Below are positions 51,327 to 60,248 of a stretch of DNA of 64,000 nt, piece by piece. Position 1 is the stretch's first letter; every line of letters starts with the position of its first letter. The notes below the pieces were generated by a model. The model was not told where the DNA came from. It was given only the letters and a program-made list of their open reading frames with translations, and did no database searches. Origin of the DNA: a virus. A program made the translations under genes and the position numbers. The stretch covers positions 89,586 to 153,585 of IMG/VR virus record IMGVR_UViG_3300034198_009894; one strand, 5' to 3'.

Positions 51327-51354
51327 ATAGTACCCAGAATATTCTGGGTACTAT
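51327..51354 (-). terminator. Terminator-like palindrome between gp32 and the uvsX operon
   Basis: Perfect 14-bp inverted arms ATAGTACCCAGAAT / ATTCTGGGTACTAT, with no T-run on the minus strand. It could be a weak terminator, a processing site or a stability hairpin on the gp32 mRNA. Confidence 0.45.
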
Positions 51355-51369
51355 AAACACTATAAGCTT

Positions 51370-52416
51370 TTAAGCTACTTTGTTTTGCCTTGAGCGAATC
51401 ATCGCCAAAATGTCTTGAGTTTTTTCGCTAGTTTGCTTCGGTGGAACCTTTACCTCAACTGCTGGCGCTGGTTCTTCCCAAGGAGCTGATTCCTCAACTG
51501 TCGCCTTTACTGCTGGCTTAGAAACAAAAGTAGCGGTACGCGTTGACTTGCTTGATTCGTCAAATTCGGGAACATCAGCATCTTCAGATGAAGATCCAGA
51601 GGTCTGAAGGCCCCAAGGCTTGTAGTAAGACGCCCACTTATCCGGATCGTACATACGTCCATCAACGCTAGCCTCAAACATATCCTTGATGATGCGAACT
51701 TCACTTTCGCTGGGCTTCTTAGGCAAGAATTCCTTTAGATTGTACAACCCATAAGCATCAATCGCCGCACGTTCTGCTTCAGTAAGAGCGGTAGGACCCT
51801 TCATAAATGACCAGTCGCTAGTACTCCAGTCCGCGTATCCACCTGGATTCTTGGAGCGAATAACCTTGAAGTCTAGACCTTGATTGAAGTCGCTAGGCAT
51901 AACATCAAACTCTGGATCAAGCAAACTCTTCTTAATGTTCTTAAAGATTTGAGGGGTAATGATAAAGCGACGAATCGGATTCTCTGGTTGTTCATCGTCT
52001 GGTAAGCCATTTGTACGAACAAAGCCCTGTAGTAAATAACTACGCTTCTTCCAGTACTTGTTGGCGGTTTCCTTTAGACTTTCATCCTTGTACCAAGTGC
52101 GAACTTCTGCCAGAACTGGGCACTTTTCGCTTTCGCCGTACATTTCAATACACGGCACTTGAACCACGACTTCCTTGTTTTCATTTTGACCCTTAATGCC
52201 AGCAAATGGCAGTTTGATCATTTGACGCTCAATCCAAAAATATACGTTATCGGTATCGCCGTCCGGTAGAAAACGAAGCGAAGAGCTTGCTCCTTCAGGC
52301 AAATTCCAGTGAGCGTAGATGGACTTATCTCCACCGATCTTCTGTGATTGTTGTTGATTTTGTTGTGAACGATTTTCTTGTGCCTGTAGTTTGGCACGCA
52401 ATGCTGCTAGTGACAT
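51370..52416 (-). CDS. 32: Single-stranded DNA-binding protein (gp32-like)
   Basis: The N-terminal basic LRAKLQAQE segment resembles the cooperative-binding start of gp32. The core (KSIYAHWNLPEGASSSLRFL) is followed by residues that in T4 form the OB fold with Cys/His zinc ligands; here the Cys residues in VPCIEMYGESEKCPVL are at ~88-100. The C-terminus is acidic and Pro/Ser/Lys-rich (ESSKSTRTATF; EEPAPAVEVKVP), as expected for partner binding. It coats single strands for replication and recombination. The upstream leader has a hairpin and both early-type and late-type promoters. AGAAGGAG precedes the ATG. Confidence 0.9.
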   Translation of the reverse strand: MSLAALRAKLQAQENRSQQNQQQSQKIGGDKSIYAHWNLPEGASSSLRFLPDGDTDNVYFWIERQMIKLPFAGIKGQNENKEVVVQVPCIEMYGESEKCPVLAEVRTWYKDESLKETANKYWKKRSYLLQGFVRTNGLPDDEQPENPIRRFIITPQIFKNIKKSLLDPEFDVMPSDFNQGLDFKVIRSKNPGGYADWSTSDWSFMKGPTALTEAERAAIDAYGLYNLKEFLPKKPSESEVRIIKDMFEASVDGRMYDPDKWASYYKPWGLQTSGSSSEDADVPEFDESSKSTRTATFVSKPAVKATVEESAPWEEPAPAVEVKVPPKQTSEKTQDILAMIRSRQNKVA

Positions 52417-52471
52417 TTTTATCTCCTTCTAAATTGTAAAAAGTGTACTATAAACCAAGATATAAAGTGTT

Positions 52472-52486
52472 GTTGTCGGAGACAAC
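52472..52486 (-). promoter_or_regulatory. Leader hairpin of gp32 mRNA
   Basis: GTTGTC TCC GACAAC (6-bp stem, 3-nt loop) in the 5' leader of gp32, followed by a long A/T-rich unstructured stretch up to AAGGAG. This resembles the T4 gene 32 arrangement, where gp32 represses its own translation; this is an analogy. Confidence 0.45.
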
Positions 52487-52501
52487 GTGACTTATGAATC
52501 A

Positions 52502-52529
52502 AGTATAAACTACTTTCTTCATTCGTCAA
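52502..52529 (-). promoter_or_regulatory. Sigma70-type promoter of gp32
   Basis: TTGACG (52524-52529), 16 nt, TATACT (52502-52507), giving an ~80-nt leader. Confidence 0.55.
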
Positions 52530-52532
52530 GTA

Positions 52533-52540
52533 TATTTATC
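52533..52540 (-). promoter_or_regulatory. Late promoter (GATAAATA) of gp32
   Basis: GATAAATA on the minus strand, directly before the sigma70-type promoter of gp32, so the gene could be expressed early and late. Confidence 0.5.
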
Positions 52541-52576
52541 ACCGTTTCGGTAAAATTGATAAAATATGTGAGAAAT

Positions 52577-54580
52577 TTAAGCGCCGCGTCTCATCCATTT
52601 TTTTAATTTTGACATCTCGCGGTTGTAGTGAACGTCGGATTTTGATGTGCGTGATTGATTGACTCCAGAAAATGGACTTAAGCTACTGCCACCAAAATAA
52701 TCCGGATTATCGGATTCTGTTATGCCGCCAAGCACACTATCCAAAATGTGTTTGATTTTCTTTGGAGCTTTGCCCAGCGGGTATAAGTCGTGTATTATGT
52801 CTTTTCGTTCTTCATCATCGGCTGATGTATACATATTTCGGATTTTGCTAGCACTATCAATAACTTGTCCGTTTATTTCAAAGTCAATTTTTGGAACGAT
52901 GTAGATGTAACCGTGCTTGCTCATTGGTTGATCAGCCGCATCTGAATATGGTTGAAAGTACGCTGGGCTTCCATCTTTCTTTGGTGCGAAACTAAATCTA
53001 TCACTGTCTTTTTCACTGACAGCAAACACTAGCACTGTGTTTTCTGGATCATAATTTGTGGTAATTTCATTTGCTTTGTAGGGACTTTTAACTTGTACGA
53101 ATCTGTCTTTTGGAACACCGCTTTGATTTGCTAGAAATTTTTTATCATCAAACCCAAATGGACGTTCTGTTTTGGAATCGGTTGCTGCTACAAATACCTC
53201 ACCGTCTGGAAATTTGTGAGCCAGATGATCAAACACACTTGCGTGTCCAAGATGAAATGGATGAAATCCGCCTGGGTAAATAACTAATTCTTGCTTACCG
53301 TTAATATTTTCTTTAAGAGTCGGTTGCGCTGATTGTGGTCGTTGTTTGGCTAATCTTGCTTGTGCGTTTTGTCTGCTAAATCCAAGACGATCTACTATTT
53401 TTATTCCTCCACTTACGAATCCTTCTTGACTGGCAGTCATTTCACCACCAGGCGTAGTAGATCGTAAATAGCCCTGTAATGGACTTTGTTGTGCCGCTTT
53501 TTCTAGCGATGGAATCAAACTCATTTTGTATCTATAAACTTTTATCCAATTATCCCATATTTTGCTAATAATGCTGCGATTTTGTTCGTAGTATTCAATT
53601 AAGGCTTCATATTTTCTACGTGATATTGGAAGTTTTGGTTTTGCCAATTCCGAATCCAATCTCAATTTGTAAGCAGCATCAAATCCAGAATCTAGTGTTT
53701 TTAGATCAAGTTTCCCAACATTGATTAATCCATTTACGTAAGTAGTAAATCTGTTGGCAAAATTAGTAGCAGATTCGGGAGCACCTGTAATAAACTTTTT
53801 AATCGCTGAGTCATCCGATATAGTTGATTCTGCGACAGATTTTATTTGTTCATTTACGTTTATAGTTGGAGTCACTGGCATACGAACAGGCAACAGTGCT
53901 ACGTTTCCACGACGACGTAATTTTCCTAATCCTGATAGCCAAGTGATATTACTTTCTGTGGTTGCCGCATTTGGTGGCAAGTATCTGTGTATAGCTATTC
54001 CGGCAATTTTATCACGTAAATATTCTCCAAGATCGCTATCAACCGGAACACGATACATTAGTCCTTCTGGGTTAGCTTGAAACTGATAAACCTGATTTGA
54101 ATTTATATTTTGTACGGTCAGTGGCTTGCTAGGATAAAATATTAAGTCTCCCATATACCAACCAGTATTACCACTATAAGAGGCCTCCAATGATTTCCAA
54201 AGTGATGCGACGGTTCTGGACAAATCTGTTCTTGCCTTTTCTCCACGAGCCGCTTCTCGTTGTGCGAATTCTTCTGGGCTATAAACGGCACGATTTTCGC
54301 GATTGGAGCTATTAAACATATGCTTGTCTAGTATAGCAAATCTTCCGTCTGGCCCACTACCGAATACTAGTGCTGGCCATCCATCTATTTTTATAGTTAC
54401 CGCTTGTGGACGCTCTATAGTCGCATTTAGTCCAGCTATTGCTTGAGGTAGCGGAGTATATACTTGTCCTTTTCCAGCTTCTAGTCCGCCCCAGATCACC
54501 ATGTCTTCTGGGTGATCCATATGTCCAGCGGCCTCTAATAGAAGCGTTTTATTTTCTAATATAAGTTCTCTGGACAACAT
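52577..54580 (-). CDS. Ligase-like nucleotidyltransferase / NMNAT-like fusion (667 aa)
   Basis: The N-terminus MLSRELILEN resembles a capsid targeting sequence with an ILE site at 7-9. A covalent nucleotidyltransferase-like domain has AVTIKIDGWPALVFG (KxDG, Lys64), MGDLIFYP (~143-150) and EGFVSGGIKIVDR (EGFV 386-389, Lys394), resembling motifs I, III, IV and V of ligases and capping enzymes. A second domain (~430-590) has YPGGFHPFHLGHASVF (HxGH-type nucleotide site) and SASKIRNMY (ISSTxIR-type), as in NMN/cytidylyl adenylyltransferases. Similar proteins occur in other T4-like phages, some annotated as cytidylyltransferases. Possible roles are RNA/DNA end work or nucleotide or NAD metabolism; the substrate is unknown. 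Confidence 0.75.
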   Translation of the reverse strand: MLSRELILENKTLLLEAAGHMDHPEDMVIWGGLEAGKGQVYTPLPQAIAGLNATIERPQAVTIKIDGWPALVFGSGPDGRFAILDKHMFNSSNRENRAVYSPEEFAQREAARGEKARTDLSRTVASLWKSLEASYSGNTGWYMGDLIFYPSKPLTVQNINSNQVYQFQANPEGLMYRVPVDSDLGEYLRDKIAGIAIHRYLPPNAATTESNITWLSGLGKLRRRGNVALLPVRMPVTPTINVNEQIKSVAESTISDDSAIKKFITGAPESATNFANRFTTYVNGLINVGKLDLKTLDSGFDAAYKLRLDSELAKPKLPISRRKYEALIEYYEQNRSIISKIWDNWIKVYRYKMSLIPSLEKAAQQSPLQGYLRSTTPGGEMTASQEGFVSGGIKIVDRLGFSRQNAQARLAKQRPQSAQPTLKENINGKQELVIYPGGFHPFHLGHASVFDHLAHKFPDGEVFVAATDSKTERPFGFDDKKFLANQSGVPKDRFVQVKSPYKANEITTNYDPENTVLVFAVSEKDSDRFSFAPKKDGSPAYFQPYSDAADQPMSKHGYIYIVPKIDFEINGQVIDSASKIRNMYTSADDEERKDIIHDLYPLGKAPKKIKHILDSVLGGITESDNPDYFGGSSLSPFSGVNQSRTSKSDVHYNREMSKLKKWMRRGA

Positions 54581-54581
54581 A

Positions 54582-56312
54582 TCATTTAATCCACTTTGCT
54601 ACCTGTTCTCCAACAATCGTGTCTACCATTTTATCAATTGATTCTCTAAAAAGCTCAGCAGGTGGTAGCGTTGACGGCTCATCTGGCTCATCATGTAACT
54701 TTTGAAAGTCGCGTGTCGGCGCTCCACGAGTGTTTAATGGGCTCGGTTTCTTATCAGATGTTGACTTTTCTAAAAACTCTAATACATTAACAAGCTTGTC
54801 TAATTGTACTATAGAGTGTTTTAAAATAACTTTAGCAAATCCCAAATCTGTAGCCCATCTGTTTAGATCATCATCGTCGCGTTCAGCTCCTACCGCGATT
54901 AATACGTGTAGTATTACTGGTTCAATCACCTCAGTTAATGCTGCGTATTTCTTATTACTTTTTAGTGCTAAAATATCATTTTTTAAGAAATGTAAAACTT
55001 CAGTGAACAAATATAAAAGCGTATCGGCGTGAACGTTATCACTTTCGCTATCGGAATCCAGTAGTTTATTTAAAGTGTATACACTTTTAATATATTTTTC
55101 TACCGATGATCTAGGAAGTCCAGTGGTGCTCCAAATTTCATATGGATCGGCCATCTCATTTAATTGATAGGTTGTGTTTTCTTTGAGTTCAGTATCACTC
55201 ATTTCAGGCTCTCTTGTTTTTTTTGTTTGTCCAACTCCAAATCTTCCTAGCATTGAAGATGTCTGTTTTCCCGCTACTTGTGCTTGTGGACTAGTAAAAT
55301 CTTCATCATCAGTGTCAATCGTTGAAGCAGTTGATTGAGCGAGTTTAATTGATTTAAGTTTATTGTTTATTGCCGCAAGTTCATTATTAACAAGATCAAT
55401 AGATCGCGTGGTTGCGTCAGCAAACTCGGGAAATTTTTCATCAGTTACTTTGTAAATGTCTGGCAAATCTCTATTTAAAAAATTCTTAATAAGAGTACTT
55501 GCTTGTTTGCTTCTCTTACTAACCGCCTTGCGATATTTTTGCGTTCTATCGGAAGAAGTTGCTTGTTTTACTTTATCTTCTATTTCTTTTCCAATTTGTT
55601 TTTCTCGTTGCTCTAATTCTTGTTGTCTTTTTTCCAATTGAGAAAGCTTACTCATCACATCTGTTTTCTGAGCAGCTACATCCTGTTGCTGAGTGGTTAA
55701 TTTTGCCGCTAAATTACCTAATTGTGCTAGTCTCTCTTTTTCTATAGTTTGTTCGCCACTGAGTGTTTTAATTTTGTCAGTAAGATCACTAAACTGTTCT
55801 GGATTAATTTTACTTATGTTTTGTTTTGCTGTTTCTAAATCCTGCTTTAACTCAGTATATTTCTTTTCATCCATACCTGGTTTATTTTTTAGTTCTTCTA
55901 CTTGAGCTAGCATACGTGCGACATCAGCAGAACTAACTTGACGCTGTTGAACGTCTGTAGATAATTTTCCACTTAAAGACTTTAATCGTTGAATTTCAGC
56001 ATCGGAATCTTTTCCAGAATCTTCTACTGACTGTAGCGTTCGTTGTAATTGATTTAAATTTGCGGTTAATTTAGCATTTTCTTTACGCTGAGCATTTATA
56101 ACGGCATTTTGATCCATATCGCGACGATCAAAATCTTTTAATTTATCGTCTAGATATAGACCAAGAGCCTGTTCCTTGTTTAAGTCAGGATAATCACGCG
56201 ATGCCTGATATACTATATCTCTTTCACGTGATATTTGTTTTTCTGTTGGCTTCTCAATAGCAGCTTCATATATGCCATTTGCCCAAGACTCAAATTCCTT
56301 TAAGTGCTTCAT
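54582..56312 (-). CDS. Long coiled-coil protein, possibly head-internal (576 aa)
   Basis: The N-terminus MKHLKEFESWANGIYEAA loosely follows the capsid-targeting type. Residues ~65-265 form a long coiled coil (ENAKLTANLNQLQRTLQSVE; DVMSKLSQLEKRQQELEQRE). The C-terminal ~180 residues are helical with a DPYEIWSTTGLPRSSVEKY region. No enzymatic motif is present. It lies between the ligase/NMNAT fusion and the 516-residue gene, 1 nt from each. A structural, scaffold-like or packaged protein is inferred. Confidence 0.62.
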   Translation of the reverse strand: MKHLKEFESWANGIYEAAIEKPTEKQISRERDIVYQASRDYPDLNKEQALGLYLDDKLKDFDRRDMDQNAVINAQRKENAKLTANLNQLQRTLQSVEDSGKDSDAEIQRLKSLSGKLSTDVQQRQVSSADVARMLAQVEELKNKPGMDEKKYTELKQDLETAKQNISKINPEQFSDLTDKIKTLSGEQTIEKERLAQLGNLAAKLTTQQQDVAAQKTDVMSKLSQLEKRQQELEQREKQIGKEIEDKVKQATSSDRTQKYRKAVSKRSKQASTLIKNFLNRDLPDIYKVTDEKFPEFADATTRSIDLVNNELAAINNKLKSIKLAQSTASTIDTDDEDFTSPQAQVAGKQTSSMLGRFGVGQTKKTREPEMSDTELKENTTYQLNEMADPYEIWSTTGLPRSSVEKYIKSVYTLNKLLDSDSESDNVHADTLLYLFTEVLHFLKNDILALKSNKKYAALTEVIEPVILHVLIAVGAERDDDDLNRWATDLGFAKVILKHSIVQLDKLVNVLEFLEKSTSDKKPSPLNTRGAPTRDFQKLHDEPDEPSTLPPAELFRESIDKMVDTIVGEQVAKWIK

Positions 56313-56313
56313 C

Positions 56314-57864
56314 TTAATACCTCTTTAATAATCCACTTAATTTGCGAATTCGAGCTAACTCGTTTTCGGCAAGTGGTGGTGCTGATGGCATAGAGTCCAA
56401 ATCACGCGGTGGTTGCTGAGGGAGTTCTTTTGACTGCGCCGGTGATTTATTATTGCTTGATGGTTTAAGTTTTTCTGTATTTGGTTTTGCTGTAGGCTCT
56501 GGTTTAGCTGGTGTGTCTAAACCTTCTTTGTCTAGATCGTCCAACTTATTCAGTACTTTACTAAAGTGCTCGTTGTCTGGCTGTTCTCTCATCCAAGCAA
56601 TAATTATTGTTTTTGCGTCTGCGTTTGGATCGCCGGCGGCATTCTCAAGTCTATTGAATAAGGTGTCATCATCAATATAATCTTTAATTTGCCCTATTGC
56701 GTTGGTTGCGTCTGGACCCAAAAATAATTCTTCACTATCAGTCGATAGTAATTCAACTAATGCATCTATGTCGCCAGTCTGCGTTGGCTCTAAATCTTCT
56801 TCAACGCTAGCAGGATTCATATCAGCGACTATGCTTGAATTATTAGAGCTTGTGGAACTTGAATTACTGCCGCCTGTAAGCCCACTAACTGCTCCGCTAA
56901 CTGCTCCTCTTGCCACTCCACTGGCTACTGCGCCAGCTACTCGACCAACTGCTCCTATCGCTAGCCCAAGATTTTCCAATACCGGTATAGCAGCCTCTAT
57001 TCTTGGGTCTAGATGTTGGTGAGTAAACATTTCAGCCACCATACCCTCTGAGGGTTGAACTTCTCTTAGAGTTGGAGTCCAGTTTTCAAAGTACTGTCTA
57101 AATCCTCTGCTGCTACGTAGTTTTTTCATTGTCTCGCGCAGATTTAAATAGTGTTCAGCTGCCTCTGTTATAAGAACGTTTACGCTTTCATTGAACTGTT
57201 TTTTATGTGTGGCTCTTATAAATCCACCTAACTTTTTGATATCGTCGCACAACTGAGCTATATGTTTGCCGCGCTCATCATATGGATTTCCGCCTTCTGC
57301 TATCAATCTAGCAAACACATAACCCTCAGAGGGTTTCTTTGTGGGTAGAACAAATCTTTCGCCGAATTGATTTTCAACAAATATTTTGTCCACGTGTCTA
57401 AATCGTTGATCGTTTTCTTCTAATGCCTTATTGTGACGTATAAACATTTTAACTTGCGCCGGCGTGGAATCGCTAGTACTGGTATATTTGGTGCCGTGAT
57501 AACCCTCGCTTATAGAGTGCTTTTTTTGTCTCTTCATCCAATCGTTAAAGCTTCCTGGGTCTGTATCGTATCGCAGTCCATGTCTTGTTGCCCAATTACT
57601 CATATCTTTTAAAAAGTCAGTCCAATCAGCGGTTGCGTTTTTTACAGCATTTTTATTAAAAAAGATTATTAACTCATTAAGATTGTTTATCGCTATAATA
57701 AAAGTTCCGACTTTTTTGTTTTTTCTTTTAAAAGTAAAATTAAAAGCAGTGGCATTTTCTGCGTCAAGCGCCGGTTTACCATCGTTAATAGCTACGGGAT
57801 CAAAATTCAGTGTATCCAACTTATCATAAAGTTTAACGTTTAATGGTTCTTTTGTTTTAGGCAT
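56314..57864 (-). CDS. Hypothetical multi-domain protein with Gly/Ala hydrophobic stretch (516 aa)
   Basis: The N-terminal ~120 residues are alpha/beta (FNFTFKRKNKKVGTFIIAIN), followed by a SEGYHGTKYTSTSD segment. The centre (residues 130-290) is helical with Arg/His/Glu. A long Gly/Ala/Val stretch lies around 292-330 (NLGLAIGAVGRVAGAVASG), which could insert in a membrane or pack in a filament. The C-terminus is Pro/Ser-rich and ends ELARIRKLSGLLKRY, a short motif shared with other proteins here. Late promoter at 57886-57893. No enzyme is recognised; a virion-internal protein is one option. Confidence 0.6.
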   Translation of the reverse strand: MPKTKEPLNVKLYDKLDTLNFDPVAINDGKPALDAENATAFNFTFKRKNKKVGTFIIAINNLNELIIFFNKNAVKNATADWTDFLKDMSNWATRHGLRYDTDPGSFNDWMKRQKKHSISEGYHGTKYTSTSDSTPAQVKMFIRHNKALEENDQRFRHVDKIFVENQFGERFVLPTKKPSEGYVFARLIAEGGNPYDERGKHIAQLCDDIKKLGGFIRATHKKQFNESVNVLITEAAEHYLNLRETMKKLRSSRGFRQYFENWTPTLREVQPSEGMVAEMFTHQHLDPRIEAAIPVLENLGLAIGAVGRVAGAVASGVARGAVSGAVSGLTGGSNSSSTSSNNSSIVADMNPASVEEDLEPTQTGDIDALVELLSTDSEELFLGPDATNAIGQIKDYIDDDTLFNRLENAAGDPNADAKTIIIAWMREQPDNEHFSKVLNKLDDLDKEGLDTPAKPEPTAKPNTEKLKPSSNNKSPAQSKELPQQPPRDLDSMPSAPPLAENELARIRKLSGLLKRY

Positions 57865-57885
57865 ATTTAAAGTCCGATTATCTAG

Positions 57886-57893
57886 TATTTATC
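57886..57893 (-). promoter_or_regulatory. Late promoter (GATAAATA)
   Basis: GATAAATACTAG on the minus strand, 21 nt before the ATG at 57864. It drives the 516-residue gene and probably the two downstream genes. Confidence 0.6.
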
Positions 57894-57904
57894 ACTGACT
57901 CACT

Positions 57905-58681
57905 CTATTGAATCGTATCGGATCTGCTATCAAATTTTTTTCTTACATCACCGACGGTAAAGTATCCACGTTTTGCTACTTCAGGAAGCTCGCGAAATGC
58001 TGGGTTTTGATCCCACACACTACCGCGATTTAATTTGTTAGCTGAAATACTTTTAAAAATTGGAACGTTATATTGCTTTCTAGCACCCAACACAAAGTCA
58101 TCTGGCTTGTTGTGTGTTACCACCGCTGGCATAAACGTTGATAGATAGATATCACTAGCCTTTGATCCGGGCGGTAATTTTTTAATCTTGTAGTATCTTA
58201 ATACCCAATCAAGTTGCTCTACTGCCGACATTCCTCTTAACTTGTCGGTAGTTGTTCCAATATACTCAGCAGTTTTTGGCATAAACTGAATAAGTCCAGT
58301 TGCTCCAATTCTGTTTGTTATACTTGGATCAATAGTTTGTTTTGTTTCAAAAGACATCACCTTTAATAAATCTAGCGGATTTACCTGTAATGAGTTAGAT
58401 ATCTGCCTTAATTTTTGAGTGAATGGACCAATTTCATTTCTGGGCATTTTTGTCTTATTAGTAAGAATTTTCTCAATGTTATCTTGTTCAGGATATCTCT
58501 GTTGTAATTTAGTGACTTCTTGACCTGTCATTGCACTATGATCTTGTGCTGGTTCGCGATCTTGATAATACTTATATCCGCCGCCGAGAGCAAACCCAGT
58601 CGCTAACGCAGCAGCTCCGAGTTTATCTCGCCATCCCTCTTCTAGTTCAGTATTTTCTAGTATGATTTCATTAACGCGCAT
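57905..58681 (-). CDS. Lytic transglycosylase (SLT-like), virion-linked
   Basis: A small hydrophobic/Gly-rich segment (GAAALATGFALGGG, 22-35) follows a capsid-targeting-like start (MRVNEIILEN, ILE at 7-9). A soluble lytic transglycosylase-like fold follows, with catalytic Glu112 in VMSFETKQTIDPS and GATGLIQFMPKTAEYIGTT (126-144). Later residues DWVLRYYKIKKLPPG and SDIYLSTFMPAVV belong to the same family. It cleaves the beta-1,4 bond in peptidoglycan with 1,6-anhydro formation. A late promoter variant 4 nt before the ATG predicts a leaderless transcript. The N-terminus suggests it is packaged and acts at entry, not lysis; that is inference. Confidence 0.82.
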   Translation of the reverse strand: MRVNEIILENTELEEGWRDKLGAAALATGFALGGGYKYYQDREPAQDHSAMTGQEVTKLQQRYPEQDNIEKILTNKTKMPRNEIGPFTQKLRQISNSLQVNPLDLLKVMSFETKQTIDPSITNRIGATGLIQFMPKTAEYIGTTTDKLRGMSAVEQLDWVLRYYKIKKLPPGSKASDIYLSTFMPAVVTHNKPDDFVLGARKQYNVPIFKSISANKLNRGSVWDQNPAFRELPEVAKRGYFTVGDVRKKFDSRSDTIQ

Positions 58682-58685
58682 CTAG

Positions 58686-58693
58686 TATTTATG
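58686..58693 (-). promoter_or_regulatory. Late promoter variant (CATAAATA), leaderless start
   Basis: CATAAATACTAG directly before the ATG at 58681 (4 nt). No Shine-Dalgarno is present. Confidence 0.5.
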
Positions 58694-60248
58694 ACATGAC
58701 CATTATAAACGGCATCGGTTGAATTTCTTCGCTATGATCGCGTATGTGTGAGTCAAGATCAACGTGATAGTTTTGTAGATGCTGTAGCATTCTTACTATC
58801 AACACTAAAGCCATTACCAAGTCATCAGTTTCGCCCAACTTAGCGGCATAACTACCACCACTACTGACAAAAGTTTTTAGTTCGCTTATCAATGATTGAC
58901 TCTTAATCTTTAACTTTTTACTCTCTATTAGATTTTTTAACTTACTACAAGCGTTTAGTTTTGATTTATTAGTAGTATTGAATCCTCGTCTGTATCTTCG
59001 TGATGCTCCGACGGATTTTGGTTCACTAATCATAGTGCCTGGTATATTTTCTTCACCGTATTCTGCTAGAGATATGAGTGCCGCTTCTCCAATAGTATTG
59101 TTCTCTAAACTGTAGTACAAATTGTTTGGCTGTTTTGTGTGTTCAACTATTTCTTTATTAATAGTAGCTATCAACTTAATTTGTTCTGGTATAGTGGTGC
59201 GATTGTGAGTCCATTCTGCTACTTGCTCGGTAGTATCAGCTTCAAATACTTGTATAGCAGCAGGGTCTCCTCCAGTTCCTAAGCTAGGGTCCAGTGATAC
59301 TACGTATATATGATCTCTACTAGGTTTTTTGAACCAACGAACTTGTCCAGTCTTATACAGTGGAGCGGACGCCTCTAATCCAGCAAGAACTATACTGTCT
59401 ATTAATGTCTCCTCGTCAATGATGAATTCGCAATTGTGTTCGCGGCGGAATCTTTCATCACCTATTTTACTGCGTTCTTCTTCAGCCCATATTTGATCAC
59501 GATCTGGGTGTTCATCCCACAATGCCATAAATGGACTGAACCCATTTTTACCCAACTTAGTTGGGTTACCATATGCGTCAACTTTTTTGTTGGCATCTTT
59601 CCATATTTGCGCAAATTGATCTTCATCGCTATTTGGAGTACTTGTGATAATACACTTACCGCCTGTTGCTAGAGTCGGCGATATAGATGTCCAGAATTCT
59701 TTAGCAATTGTTGGTCTTACGAATGCGAACTCGTCAAGATATAGCAGTGACAATGCCATGCCTCGTCCGGTTTTTTCGGTAGTTGCTCGTGCTACTATGC
59801 GACTTTTGTTCTCCAGGTCTATATTTCCCTGATTGTATGATTCTACGCCCGGTTTTAACCACATTGGGCACATTTCATACGCATAGCGTATACGCTGCAT
59901 GATTTCTTGAGCTCCGCTGTACTGATGCGCTGCTATCAATATAGTTTTATCATAGTTGAACATAGCAAACCATAACAAGTAACCAGCAGCACTAGTGGTT
60001 TTACCCAACTGTCTACCAAGCAAAGAAACTGAAAACCGATTCTCGTGATAATTTTTAATTAAATCAACTTGATAGGCGTATGGATCATATAGCACTTGGC
60101 CCTTAGTAGGATGCTGGATATAAAAGTAGTTTCTCATCCAGTACTCGTAACCAGTATCAGGGTCAGCGCATTTTAGAACCTCAAGTATTTGTTCATCAGT
60201 AAGACTTATTACTGCGCCTTTAGAACGAATAAATTGATTATCGCTCAT
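58689..60248 (-). CDS. 17: Terminase large subunit (gp17-like)
   Basis: A packaging ATPase-nuclease of 519 residues. The N-terminal ATPase has Walker A-like LLGRQLGKTT (~77-86) and Walker B LLYLDEF (~169-174, Glu173), with coupling motif CIITSTPN. The C-terminal RNase H-like nuclease has VVSLDPSLGTGGDPAA (first Asp) and a final DDLVMALVLIV. The start at 60248 (MSDNQFIRSKG) overlaps the TGA of the upstream 65-residue gene (ATGA). An extension to 60287 would overlap it further and is rejected. It translocates DNA into the prohead; the small-subunit partner is not clearly present in the window. Confidence 0.93.
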   Translation of the reverse strand: MSDNQFIRSKGAVISLTDEQILEVLKCADPDTGYEYWMRNYFYIQHPTKGQVLYDPYAYQVDLIKNYHENRFSVSLLGRQLGKTTSAAGYLLWFAMFNYDKTILIAAHQYSGAQEIMQRIRYAYEMCPMWLKPGVESYNQGNIDLENKSRIVARATTEKTGRGMALSLLYLDEFAFVRPTIAKEFWTSISPTLATGGKCIITSTPNSDEDQFAQIWKDANKKVDAYGNPTKLGKNGFSPFMALWDEHPDRDQIWAEEERSKIGDERFRREHNCEFIIDEETLIDSIVLAGLEASAPLYKTGQVRWFKKPSRDHIYVVSLDPSLGTGGDPAAIQVFEADTTEQVAEWTHNRTTIPEQIKLIATINKEIVEHTKQPNNLYYSLENNTIGEAALISLAEYGEENIPGTMISEPKSVGASRRYRRGFNTTNKSKLNACSKLKNLIESKKLKIKSQSLISELKTFVSSGGSYAAKLGETDDLVMALVLIVRMLQHLQNYHVDLDSHIRDHSEEIQPMPFIMVMS

